Shown: one piece after another, positions 44,209-56,889 of the stretch
How the letters are laid out: each line of letters begins with the position of its first letter
Numbering within the stretch: position 1 is the stretch's first letter
Assembly (NCBI GenBank): GCA_946811695.1
Contig: OX328125.1
Span: 96,918,260-96,982,259 of the forward strand
Reading direction: 5' to 3'
From: Gonocerus acuteangulatus
Taxonomy: Eukaryota; Arthropoda; Insecta; Hemiptera; Coreidae
Length of the DNA: 64,000 nucleotides
Translations under genes and position numbers: made by a program
Notes under the pieces: generated by a model
Told to the model about the DNA's origin: nothing
Database searches by the model: none
Seen by the model: only the letters and a program-made list of their open reading frames with translations

Positions 44209-44433
44209 ATTAATAGATTATAGAAATCGTGATGTTATAAATCAATAACTTTTACAAATTCGCCAGTTAAACAAGATAAGTAAAATGAGAAACAATGTTT
44301 GGTTGTTTGTCATAGATAATTCTATGCGGAAGTCAAAGTCCGCGACGGAGGAGTTTCTGCTACTTCGTCTAAAATCTATCTTTTTACCTGGTATATATTG
44401 GAGTAGGTAGGTGTTTTCGTTTTTCACAAAATA

Positions 44434-44893
44434 ATAAGCTGATGTACTGGCTCGGACGGCTACAAGACAAAACCGACAGGACATAGACAAAGTTACATTA
44501 CAAGATCTGCAAATCGAAGTAAGAAGGTTCATTACAGAAAAGTGGCAGAAATCAGGGCACATGACGACAGAAAACAAACTTCGAGAAATAAAACAGACGA
44601 TAGGTGAATGGCCTTCAAGCAAAAGGGATAATAGAAAAGACGAAGTGATATTATGCCGCTTAAGAATTGGCCATTCCCGACTGACACACTCCTATCTCAT
44701 GACAAGACAGGACAGACCGACATGTACACAGTGTAACACACCGCTGACTATAAAGCACATACTGACTGACTGTTTACAGCGACAAAACTATGACTTACCT
44801 TACAATTTAACTGAATTACTCGGCGATGGAAGCAAATATATCGATGAGATATTGAACTACCTAGGCAAGACCAATCTACTAAACAAATTATAA
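44434..44893 (+). pseudogene. LINE C-terminal fragment (RNase H end to knuckle)
   Basis: Open frame from ADVLARTATRQNRQDIDKVT (RNase H end) through FITEKWQKSGHMTTENKLRE, IKQTIGEWPSSKRDNRKDEV and RLRIGHSRLTHSYLMTRQDR to the knuckle CTQCNTPLTIKHILTDC, ending LGKTNLLNKL. It matches the last ~150 residues of the LINE at 25652-27667 in order, and the minus-strand copy at 505-694 almost identically. 5'-truncated; no stop in the part that remains. Confidence 0.9.
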
Positions 44894-45205
44894 CAGGACC
44901 ATCAAACCCATTAACTTGCAACCTTGTAAAATACTGTAAACTTAATTGATTATTTGTATAAATTTTATGCATTATTATAATATTGATTTTTCATATATTC
45001 AAGTATATTGTAATATTGTACTCTCTTATAAATAGATGTATAATGAATTGCTAACCAATGTGTATATAAATTTCCATTTGTATATTTGGACAAAAATGTG
45101 TAAAATGAGATTAGATTTAATTAGATATAATTTTTGTATGTATATTATATATGTAATATTTTGTTCTGATCGAGTCGCCTTAGTTACGGTCGCTCATAAA
45201 TAAAT
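44894..45205 (+). mobile_element. LINE 3' UTR, hairpin and tail
   Basis: Ends in GAGTCGCCTTAGTTACGGTC + GCTC (45172-45195), a hairpin-like GAG.CG/CG.CTC, then ATAAATAAATGAC. Confidence 0.65.
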
Positions 45206-45915
45206 GACACTAGGCACAAGAACGTTATGGAATTACGCTAAGATGACGCAGTTTCTGCTAGTTGGACTTTTTATATATTTACGTTGCGAAAATAGCGGCG
45301 CAACTTCCGGCGCACGAGTAAAATAAAATAATCCAGTAATAGGGTTTCCTTACAGCCCTCCACGTGTAAAATGACACTTTCAGGTAGGTAAATGTCATGA
45401 CATCACGGTTCTGACACTCCTCGATAGTATGTGAAGCTGTTTTGCTTGTAAACTATAGTGTATTTATGTGTGAATATTGATATAGGTGCATTCTAGGAGC
45501 AATACATATGCATACACTGTTGACAATTTCCTGGTTCGATGCTTCTACCATCAACTCTAAATACACTGTCGGAAACAGTGGCTTCGCTGTAGACATTACA
45601 GACAACGCAATACAGGAATAACCAATGACAAATTCACGCAGGTTTACTAAACCTAATGAATGTTTCATATGACTAACATCGAAAAATGTCCGACTGGCAG
45701 GAACCGCATCATCAGTTTTTGTCTTGAACTCGCTTTTTAATTGGTTGTTCTTTGTTGTAAATTGCATCCATCCATCAGTAAAATTATTATTTTAGTAAAA
45801 GGAAGCAATAAAACGAGACATTATTGGTAATCGATTTTTCCTAGAGCGAATGTTGGAAAGAGGGGGGGGGCGGACATCACTGCTCAGGATACTGTCATTT
45901 TCCTATTTTGGGGCG
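45205..45915 (+). mobile_element. Rep-A fragment, rearranged
   Basis: Starts with CACTAGGCACAAGAACG and TACGCTAAGATGACGCAGTT, a T-run, then unrelated sequence (45290-45700). Rep-A tail follows: GAGCGAATGTTGG, a G-run and CAGGATACTGTCATTTTCCT. Confidence 0.6.
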
Positions 45916-45925
45916 ACCACAGATA

Positions 45926-46554
45926 CAGTAGGACCTCCATTATCCGGGGTAATGACGGGGATGGTGGTCCACAGATACAGTAGGACCTCCATTATCCGGG
46001 GTAATGACGGGGATGGTGGTCCACAGATACAGTAGGACCTCCATTATCCGGGGTAATGACGGGGATGGTGGTCCACAGATACAGTAGGACCTCCATTATC
46101 CGGGGTAATGACGGGGATGGTGGTCCACAGATACAGTAGGACCTCCATGATCCGGGGTAATGACGGGGATGGTGGTCCACGGATAATCCAAAACCCCGGA
46201 TAATCGAAACACACATTTTATTGACTAAATGTGCTGGATTATAAGGTTATGAAGAAAAACTGTAAACAAGATGTCATGTAAACCTTTTTATTTGCATTGA
46301 GAAATGTGTATGTGAACGTTTTATTAATTAATAAGTTGTATAAGTGCAAAAATAAACTCAAGTTCAAATTAAATTTCGTTGTCGAGAAAGTCAATAATTA
46401 TTCGTCGTTTTTTGATACATAATTATTTTCTAAGCGGGAGATGGTGGGTTCGATTCCCAACCTCCGGCAGGAATTTTATCATCCCATGGCTCGCTGGTAA
46501 AATTCCTCGCTGCACCCTGGATGTCGGCGCTAATGACCTAGATGTAGATGCGCC

Positions 46555-46611
<57 letters not shown>

Positions 46612-47042
46612 ATTTTCTTATGACTGTTCTGATCGCTCGTAACAAGATAATTCTGCTGAAATCGGCATTCCTATGTGCTCGAGTGAAGAGATAAAGCCCA
46701 ACTGAGGAAATATTTCCTCGGTACGCCGCCCAGTAGGGGATTCATAGAAAGACGTGAAAACGTTTCAGTTCCAAGAATATGAAATAAATTTCTGGAACAG
46801 AAATATGGGTTTTCCATTCGTTAGCTTACAATGTATGTAATTAATTTAATTTCATATTTATGTACATAATCATCATTACATTCATACAAATATTTAATAC
46901 ATAATTATGAAATCAAATGCTTTAGTTGATCAAAAAAAAAAAATATGCAATAAATATGTTCGTATGTAGATAATATTTAAAGAAGGAATAAAAATAAAAA
47001 TTCCCCGCTTAATTGGAATCCCGGATAATGGAGGTCTTACTG
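45926..47042. mobile_element. Pogo-like non-autonomous element with fivefold left end
   Basis: Right end CCCGGATAATGGAGGTCTTA + CTG at 47042, followed by TA. Its complement CAGTAGGACCTCCATTATCC occurs at the left end, but five times at a 52-bp spacing (45926, 45978, 46030, 46082, 46134). The innermost copy has ATGATCC. CAGT..ACCTCCATTATCCG termini with TA duplication fit the pogo/Tigger group. The interior has no transposase, and a SINE is nested at 46432-46608. Confidence 0.75.
46432..46608 (+). mobile_element. tRNA-headed SINE, head-truncated, 11-bp TSD
   Basis: Begins inside the tRNA-like head (GCGGGAGATGGTGGGTTCGA), then CTCATCCCATGGCTCGCTGG-type body, CGCTGCACCCTGGATGTCGG, CGCTAATGACCTAGATGTAG, ATGCGCCGT and about 50 A. 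AATTATTTTCT stands at 46421-46431 and 46608-46618. Box A is lost, so this copy cannot be transcribed by its own promoter. The long pure A tail argues for a recent insertion. Confidence 0.88.
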
Positions 47043-47362
47043 TATTTTTTTCCGCTGTCATTTAAATTCCAATGTCTTATACGTTGTTCTATCAATTTCA
47101 GCACCAAGAAATATAATTTTACTGTCATTTTCAATTTCTTTAGTGAAACCCAAATTAGATTTATTATTAAATATTGTAAACAATATACATACGTCATTCT
47201 CGTGAATACAAATTATAAATTATATCGTAGATTGTCAACATATTTAAAACGTTTTTTCGGCAATAATTGGTTTATATTGGAAAATGTTGTAGTTTGGATA
47301 AGATTAAAAATGCATGTAAAAATTTGTGTAAAGTGTCTTGTATGTGTATATACACACACATT

Positions 47363-47367
<5 letters not shown>

Positions 47368-47444
<77 letters not shown>
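47368..47444. repeat. (TA)n(TG)n microsatellite
   Basis: TA run followed directly by a TG run. Frames through it are artefacts. Confidence 0.95.
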
Positions 47445-47852
47445 ACACGTTAAATTGTGGAAACCCTTACTTAATGAAGTCTTCATGTAAAAATATTGTT
47501 TCAGTGTTTTGTCACTCGCTCTTGATACTTTGTGAAAACAGGTCTAAGGAAGTATATGTTATTATATTTTCTCCTGGCTACGATTCAGTCACTTAGCGTG
47601 ATCAATCACGTAGATCGTCCTAGTGATTGAGTGATGGTTGTAACTAGGTGTTGGTGACGACTGAAGCAAAGCTCCTTTGAAAGCACCTACAAAGCAAGGC
47701 TTGATGAATAGCAGAACAGGTCTTGGTGTTGCAACTTCGCCCAGAGCCTTTGTGCAAAGCAGTCATTAGGATTCAAGGAAATTACAATGTGTCAGCCGTG
47801 AATTACTAGTGACAATTAAATTTAACAACGTTAGAGTAGAGATTTAAATTAG

Positions 47853-47937
47853 GGAATTACAATCAATGGGTTTCAGTCCTGTAAAGCACCCAAGGAATTA
47901 CAATCAATGGGTTTCAGTCCTGTAAAGCACCCAAGGA
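47853..47937. repeat. 41-bp tandem duplication
   Basis: GGAATTACAATCAATGGGTT + TCAGTCCTGTAAAGCACCCAA occurs twice in succession without change. The surrounding 47450-48000 has no other feature that I recognise. Confidence 0.9.
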
Positions 47938-48004
47938 ATATGCGCTTAGAGCAAGCGAATAATATAGCTTAAGAAGCTGTCGTCGCCAGCTTAGGTGGCT
48001 TCAG

Positions 48005-48600
48005 TTCGTTGAATTTTCTTTTGTAATTCTGCCAATTTCTTCAGACTGCTCAGCACTTCTTCCTTCCTTCTGGATGCCAATGCTTGATTGCTGGTCGCCC
48101 TTATTGTATGTTCTGGTCAGTTATTGTGGTCTCTCCTCGCGTTGGTGGGTAAATTCACACTTCTTCAGTTGGCGTTCCAAGACTGTGGAACTGTCTTCAT
48201 GGTTCTTATCGTTGGGCTGTTTTGTAATTTCAATGGCTTCCCGCACTATTTCGCAGTCGAGATCGCTTAGTTTAGTCGGATTATCTTCCTGAGCTAACAT
48301 AATTTGGTGTTACTTTATTCCCCTTATTCGTCTACCTTTGGGGCTTTCAATCTTTTTTTTTTTGTAGTGTGCAAGCTTTTGGTTTTTCCTTGTGACTATT
48401 TTCTCGGCCCCTTCCGTATTTAGTTCCGCATTCCCCTGCAAGTTTGTAAAGCCTGCTCTCTTGGAATTTTGTGGGGTTAGTGGAGTTGTTGTTTTTTTGT
48501 GGTTTGGGATCGCATTTGACTCCCTTTTCCCACAGCTTGCTACTGTCATCTGGGGTGAGTTCGGGCACATTTTGGAGGTTTTCTCGTAATAAAAAAGAAA
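48005..48600 (-). pseudogene. Degenerate coding segments of unknown family
   Basis: Three minus-strand stretches look coding. 48347-48568 gives VPELTPD...KLWEKGVKCDPKPQ. 48121-48300 gives MLAQEDNPTKLSDLDCEIVR + EAIEITKQPNDKNHEDSSTV and ends at TAA after 59 codons. 48006-48110 gives SNQALASRRKEEVLSSLKKL + AELQKKIQRTEAT, a likely coiled coil, then a stop. The frames change between them. It could be a decayed ORF of a transposable element or old host coding sequence. I do not recognise it. Confidence 0.35.
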
Positions 48601-48718
48601 GAATTTTTTTAAAAATCTGGAAAAATTAATTTTTGAACCCTTAACCTTTCTCTATCGAATAGTGTATTTTGTTTTTTGAATATCTCAAAAATTTTCAATT
48701 TTTTTTATTGTTAAAATG

Positions 48719-48757
48719 TGTCCGAACTCACCCCTACGTGTGGGGTGAGTTCGGACA
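48719..48757. other. Perfect 16-bp hairpin TGTCCGAACTCACCCC
   Basis: TGTCCGAACTCACCCC (48719-48734) and its complement (48742-48757) enclose 7 nt. The arm recurs upstream at 48554-48575 as GGGGTGAGTTCGGGCACATT with one mismatch, and more weakly near 48798. Confidence 0.8.
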
Positions 48758-48974
48758 GCCTTTAATTTCTGTAAACGTCTAAACTTAAACTATAGTTGGA
48801 GTGAGTTCAGTCATAATTGACGATATTCTCAAGAGGAATATTTTCTATAATATTTATAATATTTTTTAACTTTTTCCTTATCAACTTCTGCTCTACACCT
48901 TTTGATGTTTTGTGTAAGGCGCTCCATCAATGGCTGATTCTGTATCATAAAACCGTCAAACCATTCCTCTAACT

Positions 48975-49505
48975 CTTCACTATACGAGTGCCCATTACAA
49001 ACAATGTGTTTGTGTTACATAGAGGTACCTCTACCTCTACCTCTTCCCTCTACCTCTTCCCTCTACCTCTTCCCTCTACCTCTTCCCTCTACCTCTTCCC
49101 TCTACCTCTACCTCTTCACTATGCGAGTGCCCATTACAAATAATGTGTTTGTGTTACATAGAGGTACCTCTACCTCTACCTCTTCACTATGCGAGTGCCC
49201 ATTACAAATAATGTGTTTGTGTTACATAGAGGTACCTCTTCCCTCTACCTCTTCCCTCTACCTCTACCTCTTCACTATGCGAGTGCCCATTACAAATAAT
49301 GTGTTTGTGTTACATAGAGGTACCTCTACCTCTACCTCTTCCCTCTACCTCTTCCCTCTACCTCTTCCCTCTACCTCTTCCCTCTACCTCTACCTCTTCA
49401 CTATGCGAGTGCCCATTACAAATAATGTGTTTGTGTTACATAGAGGTACCTCTACCTCTACCTCTTCCCTCTACCTCTGCCTCTACCTCTTCACTATGCG
49501 AGTAC
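48975..49505. repeat. Compound minisatellite with CTACCT/CTTCCCT inner repeats
   Basis: A ~55-bp core (CACTATGCGAGTGCCCATTA + CAAATAATGTGTTTGTGTTA + CATAGAGGTAC) recurs near 48979, 49117, 49185, 49274, 49399 and partly 49490. Cores are separated by variable numbers of CTCTAC and CTTCCCT hexamer-like units. The long Pro/Leu/Ser frames are repeat artefacts. 49510-50160 has no recognised feature. Confidence 0.92.
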
Positions 49506-50169
49506 CCTAAGTTCAGTGGGTATGTAAGTCTCTGTATCTGCGGTCTATTTATCTTCCTAGTCGATGTATTTACTATTGTATTTAATTTTGGGGTTTTTAA
49601 TGATGCATTTAGCCATTCTTTCTTTTTAGCCTTTTTAGATATTAGTGGTTAGAAGCTAGAGTTTATTGTAGTTTTCTATTTCAAGGCCCTGTGAGTTGTG
49701 GTTTCAAGGCAGGTACACAGTATGTGTGTACCTGCCTTGAATTTCGGCTCCCTGTAAACTGTCTTTCTGAGGTTTTTCTTTATAATTATATCTGTGAATC
49801 CCAGATTCTATACGAATCATTAAGCAAGTATTATTCTTTGACATTTCAACAAAACTATTCTAAATCCAGACCTTCAGAGATGTGAAGCCATAAGCCGCAA
49901 TTTTTCCTTATTCGTTTCTAGGAAGTACTTCCACCTGAACGCTTAAACAGGAAAATACTTGGTGTTTATCCAGTGTATGAAGTAATCTCTGTTTGAGTAC
50001 ATCACTTTCTGTTAAACCTACTGAATTATTTACGTAGCGAATTTTCTTTCGACGATTTTATATTTGCACAAGCTGAAGGATTGATATTATCATTGCATCA
50101 AGAGTGCAATTTTTCCTCAGTGAAAAAGTTCTTCAGATCTTTTAGATGCTACCCACTAGATAACAAATA

Positions 50170-50177
<8 letters not shown>

Positions 50178-50212
<35 letters not shown>
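50178..50212. repeat. (TA)n microsatellite
   Basis: Pure TA followed by CACACA, just upstream of a Rep-A copy. Confidence 0.9.
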
Positions 50213-50219
<7 letters not shown>

Positions 50220-50235
50220 GAATAGTTTTGATTTT

Positions 50236-51545
<1,310 letters not shown>

Positions 51546-51549
51546 ACAA

Positions 51550-52304
51550 TTCGAACAGGTAGATATCGAAAAAAGCTGTGCTTCAAATTAGAATCTATTG
51601 TTGAGTAATTATATGAATCTTTGGATAATAATTCCAATAGTTAAAATTATAACTAAATTGGAAAATATGTATTTAATAGAACTCATTAAACCTTTTACAG
51701 AGAACTCTATTTTTTATTTTTATTTTATTGATCAACAGGTCTTTGCATATATTTAAAAACTCTGTTGATATAACCTCTATATCGTTTTTTGTTTTTAGGC
51801 CAATTTATAATTCCTTTGGGTTAATATGTTTTTTAAATTGAAGCTTTAAAGCCTCAACAGGAATATTTGTGTAATCACCCTTCACAGTTAATTTATTAGA
51901 ATCATGAGTGACCGTTTTTGTGTTACAACTAACAATCTTTGAAAACGAAGTTTGACTATCCTTGTTATTGTTCTTTTCCTTCTGTTTGGCCGAGATTTTC
52001 TATTCATGATCTAATTCTCCTTGAATTTTTTGACTAGATCAAGAACCTAATTTAAGCACTCTTAAATTCCTTAATTTAATTGAGGAAGTTTATCAAGCTT
52101 GATATAATCACTTTTGGGTTAATACGGGTGGTCTATACCGAGTCCTTTGTTTGTAAACACAAAGAGCCTTCTGAGTAACGGTAAAGGGCAGTAAAAGTAT
52201 ATGACTTTACCTGGAAGCAGACCCTGCATACAGAGAATTACAATACGAGACCTCATTCATTCTTTCACCAGCTCCCGTGTAACACCTTAGATCTGTTTAT
52301 ATTG
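51550..52304. other. No recognised feature
   Basis: AT-rich sequence between two Rep-A copies, no frame or repeat that I can support. Confidence 0.5.
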
Positions 52305-52441
52305 TTAGCGCGGGTCCTCCCTCCCTTCATAGGGAGGAACCCCGCTTATAAAATTGATCTCATGAAACAATTCGGAAGTGCCGACTAGAAAATTTCGCGT
52401 TTCAGAACCCCTAGAGACCGAAAATAACAGTGGTTCAAATT

Positions 52442-52510
<69 letters not shown>

Positions 52511-53795
52511 TTGTCTGTTATTTGAAAGGTCAAGTTCGTTAACCAGCAAAATCCGCCCACTGGAAGATGGCGTTTGGGGCGAAATTCGCGCAAATAAAAT
52601 CGCAACGCTTACATTTTTGAGTTCATATGCTTGTAAGTACTCGTTTTGTAGGCTTCTTGGCCTAGGAAAACGAATGAAACCGTTTTTAAGGCGATAGCTT
52701 TAACCGTTTTCGAGAAAATTGGGAACATAGTTGCTGAATAACGTTTTTGGTTTTGGTACATAAAATCATGGGATTCAGTTGAAACATTTTTTGCATGTTC
52801 AAATTTTATCAAAACTAATATCTTAAACTTTTGGTTACGTTTGGAGTTAAGGAAGGGTTAGAATAAAATATTTTATGAACAGACATGAAAAGTTTTGGGA
52901 ACTTCGTATATTTTCATTAATATCTCGAACACGGTTGGGAAATTTTCATAAGTGGATAGAAACTATTTGAAAGCTTTCTAAATTCTCTACAGAAAAGATT
53001 CTGAAACAAGTTTTGATTAGGTGATGTCAGTCGAAGAAATAAGTGCTTGAAACTTCAAATACGTCTGTTTAGTTCTTATGAACGGGTGTTTGTCGTTCTT
53101 TTTGTAATTTTTGTCTCTTTCCCTTAGTTTTTTATTGATTTTTATTTATGTAATTTCTTATGTTAAGAAAATGTATTTGTGTGTAAAACAGGATAGGTAA
53201 AATGAGACCAATTTTCTATTGCTAGAAATAATGAAAAGTTTTGGGAACTTCGTATAATTTCTTAATATCTCGAAAACGGTTGAAAATCTTGGGAAGCGAA
53301 AGGTTACCATTCGAAAGCTTACTAAATGCTCTACAAAAAATGTTCTGACGAAAGTTTTAATTAGGCGATGTCAATCGGAGAAATAAGTGCTTAAACCATT
53401 AAAGTAATTGATTTCGTTTATTCGAACGTTTTTTTTGTCTGTTTTTATTCCTTGTTATTTCTTAATTGCTTATAGTTGGATAATGTATTTTACAATAAAA
53501 CTAGGTAAGTAAAATAACAAAACAATTTATTGTTAGAAATATAGATTTCCTAGATTCCAAGACCTTGTAACTAGCGGGACCCTTTCAAGTGTTGACCGAC
53601 CCTTCCAGGTAAGATCGTAAATCAAGACCTTTCAAGACTGGTGGAACTAAAATAATAACTGCTTCTATTTTAATCTTAAGGCGATTCGCCAAAGTTGCGA
53701 AGCCTTATCAATAAATAAATATTTTAATCTTTCCAAATTAGACTAGGGATAAGAAAGGAACCGCGCTAAGATGATGCGAGTCGGACTTTTTTTAT
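52305..53795 (+). mobile_element. Rep-A copy, most complete
   Basis: Head AGCGCGGGTCCTCCCTCCCT...ATAGGGAGGAACCCCGCTTA, TA tract 52443-52506, body with two AATATCTCGAA...GGTTG blocks (52920, 53267), then ATTTCCTAGATTCCAAGACC. Near 53678-53706 it carries a LINE-type terminal hairpin AAGGC...GCCTT with AATAAATAAA, and ends GGAACCGCGCTAAGATGATG + CGAGTCGGAC and a T-run. Confidence 0.8.
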
Positions 53796-53856
53796 ATTTG
53801 TGAAGATCAGCTGACTCAATGTAAGGCAGAAACCTGATACAGCGGCCATGTTCAGC

Positions 53857-54117
53857 ACTCATGGGCGTCTATAGGAAATAATTTCGGGGGGGGGGGGAGA
53901 CTGGGACCATTTTCGGAGAATGGAATACTAACAATCTAGGATTTGGAATAGTTTTAGCCAACTAATACGGTATTACACCCTAAATAAAATACTTTGTATG
54001 AACTAAGTGATCTTATTTAATTTATTTTTAAGGGGCTTATGACACATTTTTACCGATCAAATCAAAATTTCGTGGGGCTGTAGCCCCCTCAGCCCTCCCC
54101 ACTTTACATACGCCAAT
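53857..54117. mobile_element. G-run MITE, copy 2
   Basis: ATGGGCGTCTATAGGAAATA ... CTTTACATACGCCAATG as inverted termini, with AACAATCTAGGATTTGGAAT, GGTATTACACCCTAAATAAA, GAACTAAGTGATCTTATTTA and GGGGCTGTAGCCCCCTCAGC inside. Confidence 0.8.
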
Positions 54118-54328
54118 GTCAGCGCTCCTAGTGGGAGAAGAACAACCAACGCCCTAGCCGCTCGAATCAATTTGAACGTTAAACCCCAACTTCTAACGAA
54201 CTGGTTTTAGTTTATTTTTGAAAGAAATCTTTCTCTTTGGATAATTACGACATATACCGAAGAATGCTTATTGTTACAATACACGAGAAACAACGGTCGA
54301 TAAGATAAAATTAGTAATTAGGGTCTCA

Positions 54329-54597
54329 TGGGCGTATATAGGAAATAATTTAGGGAGGGGCTGGGAAAATTTCGGGGGGGGGGGGGCTGAGACCATTTCC
54401 GGGGTATAGAATAATAATAATTTAGAACTTGGAATAGTTTTAGGCAACTAAAACGCTATTACACCTAAAATTCACTGTTTTTTATGAACTAAGTGATGTT
54501 ATTTAATTTATTTTTAAGGATTTTATGATACATTTTTACCATCAAATGAAAATTTCGGGGGGGGGGGGCTGCAGCCCCCCCTTATATTTGCCCATGT
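54329..54597. mobile_element. G-run MITE, copy 3
   Basis: ATGGGCGTATATAGGAAATA at the left, TTATATTTGCCCATG at the right, and the same internal order with two G-runs and GGGGCTGCAGCCCCCCCTTA. It lies 210 bp after copy 2. Degenerate C-run repeats follow to about 54770. Confidence 0.8.
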
Positions 54598-54779
54598 AGG
54601 GTCTGGAGTACCCCCCCCCCCTGTCGTAATGAACCGGTTTTGTTTATTTTTAGACGTATTTTTCTCTTTAGAAGACCACGACGAAAACATGGTTTCCCTG
54701 CAATATAACAAAAACTATGTCCGGTATGGTCAAATTAGTATTTTGGGTCTGGAGAAATCCACCCTCCTGGTGCACAGTG

Positions 54780-55433
54780 ATACCAAATGGCAAAATACTT
54801 GAAAAAAATGATGTTTTTTAACACATCAAGACTTCAGGAGGTAATATACTTTCGTCCTAGTGAATTTAGACTAGCTGTGTTCAAGTTTTTTGAGGGCTAG
54901 AAATATTATTTCATTTGCTGGTGCTCAAAATATGATTCTTCTTCTTCTAAGTGGAAATAGCTTGAGTAGCGTCATCGAACTTTAAAGTGGAGTTCTGTTA
55001 TATGAAGAGAGAGGAAACACGCTAATATACAATCTATTGTTCCATAATGTTTTTCTATTTTCAAGGTTGACATCCTCGACACGTCCGCCATTACTGACTC
55101 ATGGCTACGAGGAAATCCTTACAGGCTGAAGAGTGTAGGGATTCCCAAACTCCTCCCCACTAAGAGTTCGAAGAAGAATTAAATGACAGCTAAATTTAGC
55201 TTTCTATTTATTACCTGCATTTCAAAATATCATTCAGCATAAGTTTAAGAGCGATGTAAATGTTAAATTATAATTCCGCAGTAAAACTTTTCTCTGTGCT
55301 AAAGCTTCTTTTAAAAAGTGCTCAATTAGTTGAATTAGGATATAAATATTTATTAATTAAAAAAAAATCATGTAAAATATTAAAAATTCATAACCGAAAT
55401 CACAATTTTATCCATGAGTAAGCAGGTAAGATA

Positions 55434-55484
<51 letters not shown>

Positions 55485-56832
55485 TTAAGAAAGACTGATA
55501 TTTACATATTATTAATACAGAATTATTAAATAATTTTATAGGAAGCAGGATGTGGTTTCTGCGAAAACCAACTACTGGTCAAAGCCGTCTTAATATCAAT
55601 ATTACACCTCAGCGAAGAAACCTCAAACAGAATATACACCTGAATACATATTAATATATAAATATAAACAACAAAGTAGATTATGCTGAACTTTTCTATA
55701 ATTAACGACATGATTAGAGATCATTTCATAAGCAAAGAGGTTACAGATTGTCTAAATGGATTCAATAAAGCAGGCAGTTCCTCTTCTAGGCTCATTTTAA
55801 CTGTGGACCCGTAAGTAATAGTTCTCCAAAAATGAGGTAAAGTCACTACTATGTTTTTGATTTAGAAATGAAGTATTACCTTATTTGTCCTTTAAATTTT
55901 ATTTAGTGAAACTCATTTCTTAGAGTTATTTCTTACACTAAAAAGTAGTTTAGAGCCGTATGGAATTAATGAATTTCATGCATGGCTGCTAGTGATGTTA
56001 AATGTGATCAAAATGGCTACTTCACAACTGGTGAATTTTTTTAATTTTTCAGGACGTTATGAAGTGTTGGCTGTTTAATGTTTACTGTTGGCTGTTTAAT
56101 GTTTAACTGATGGCTGTTTAAATTGATATCCAGAGGAAGCATTAATGGAATGGTATGTATATATAAGTAATTCACTATAAGTATGGTTTATTATTTCGTT
56201 GACTTATTCTCTAACATGTCGTATGTTTAGGATGCTGGAGGTCCACAAATGATTTCTCATAGGAAGATGTTATCTGCACTCCCTCCTCATAGCACAGTTC
56301 TGCATTATGAAGTATCCTACAACAGTTAGTTCTTATTTGAGAAAGTTCTGTTGGTTTTCTGAGCAATATGAATGCAGGTGCCTTCTTGTAATTAGTTATA
56401 TCTATATCAAGCTACAATTTCATATGACAATTTCCTAACAATTAACTGTGGTCATTGCTAGATGGTGTCCTGAAGTACTTATGACTCAACTCCCACTCTT
56501 GTCTCTTCTTTGGTACCCAGGTTCTGAAGTTTCTTCTTAATAGCTCCCAAAATCTAAAGGTGGAATCTATACCTTCAATTCACCTTGTGCAGTATTTTTC
56601 ATTTGGGCAACCTCCATCCTGATCACTCTGATGATTCTCTTCAGGTAACTTTTTAAGCTTGTTATAATTACAGAGTTTATTGAAGTCTATTCTAGGCTTG
56701 CAAACAAATTAATTTTTGTTTTCATAAAAAAGTCTAAATTTGTGAATGTAAGTACGTGCCTTCTTGTAAACATAGACGATTTAAATGTACCCCTAGCAGA
56801 CTTTTTTTTTTTCTTTATTTATAACATTTAGA

Positions 56833-56889
<57 letters not shown>

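Noticed and set aside
49004..49652. Pro/Leu/Ser repeat proteins
   Set aside because: Produced by CTACCT/CTTCCCT repeats; copies read in different frames and there is no non-repeat domain.
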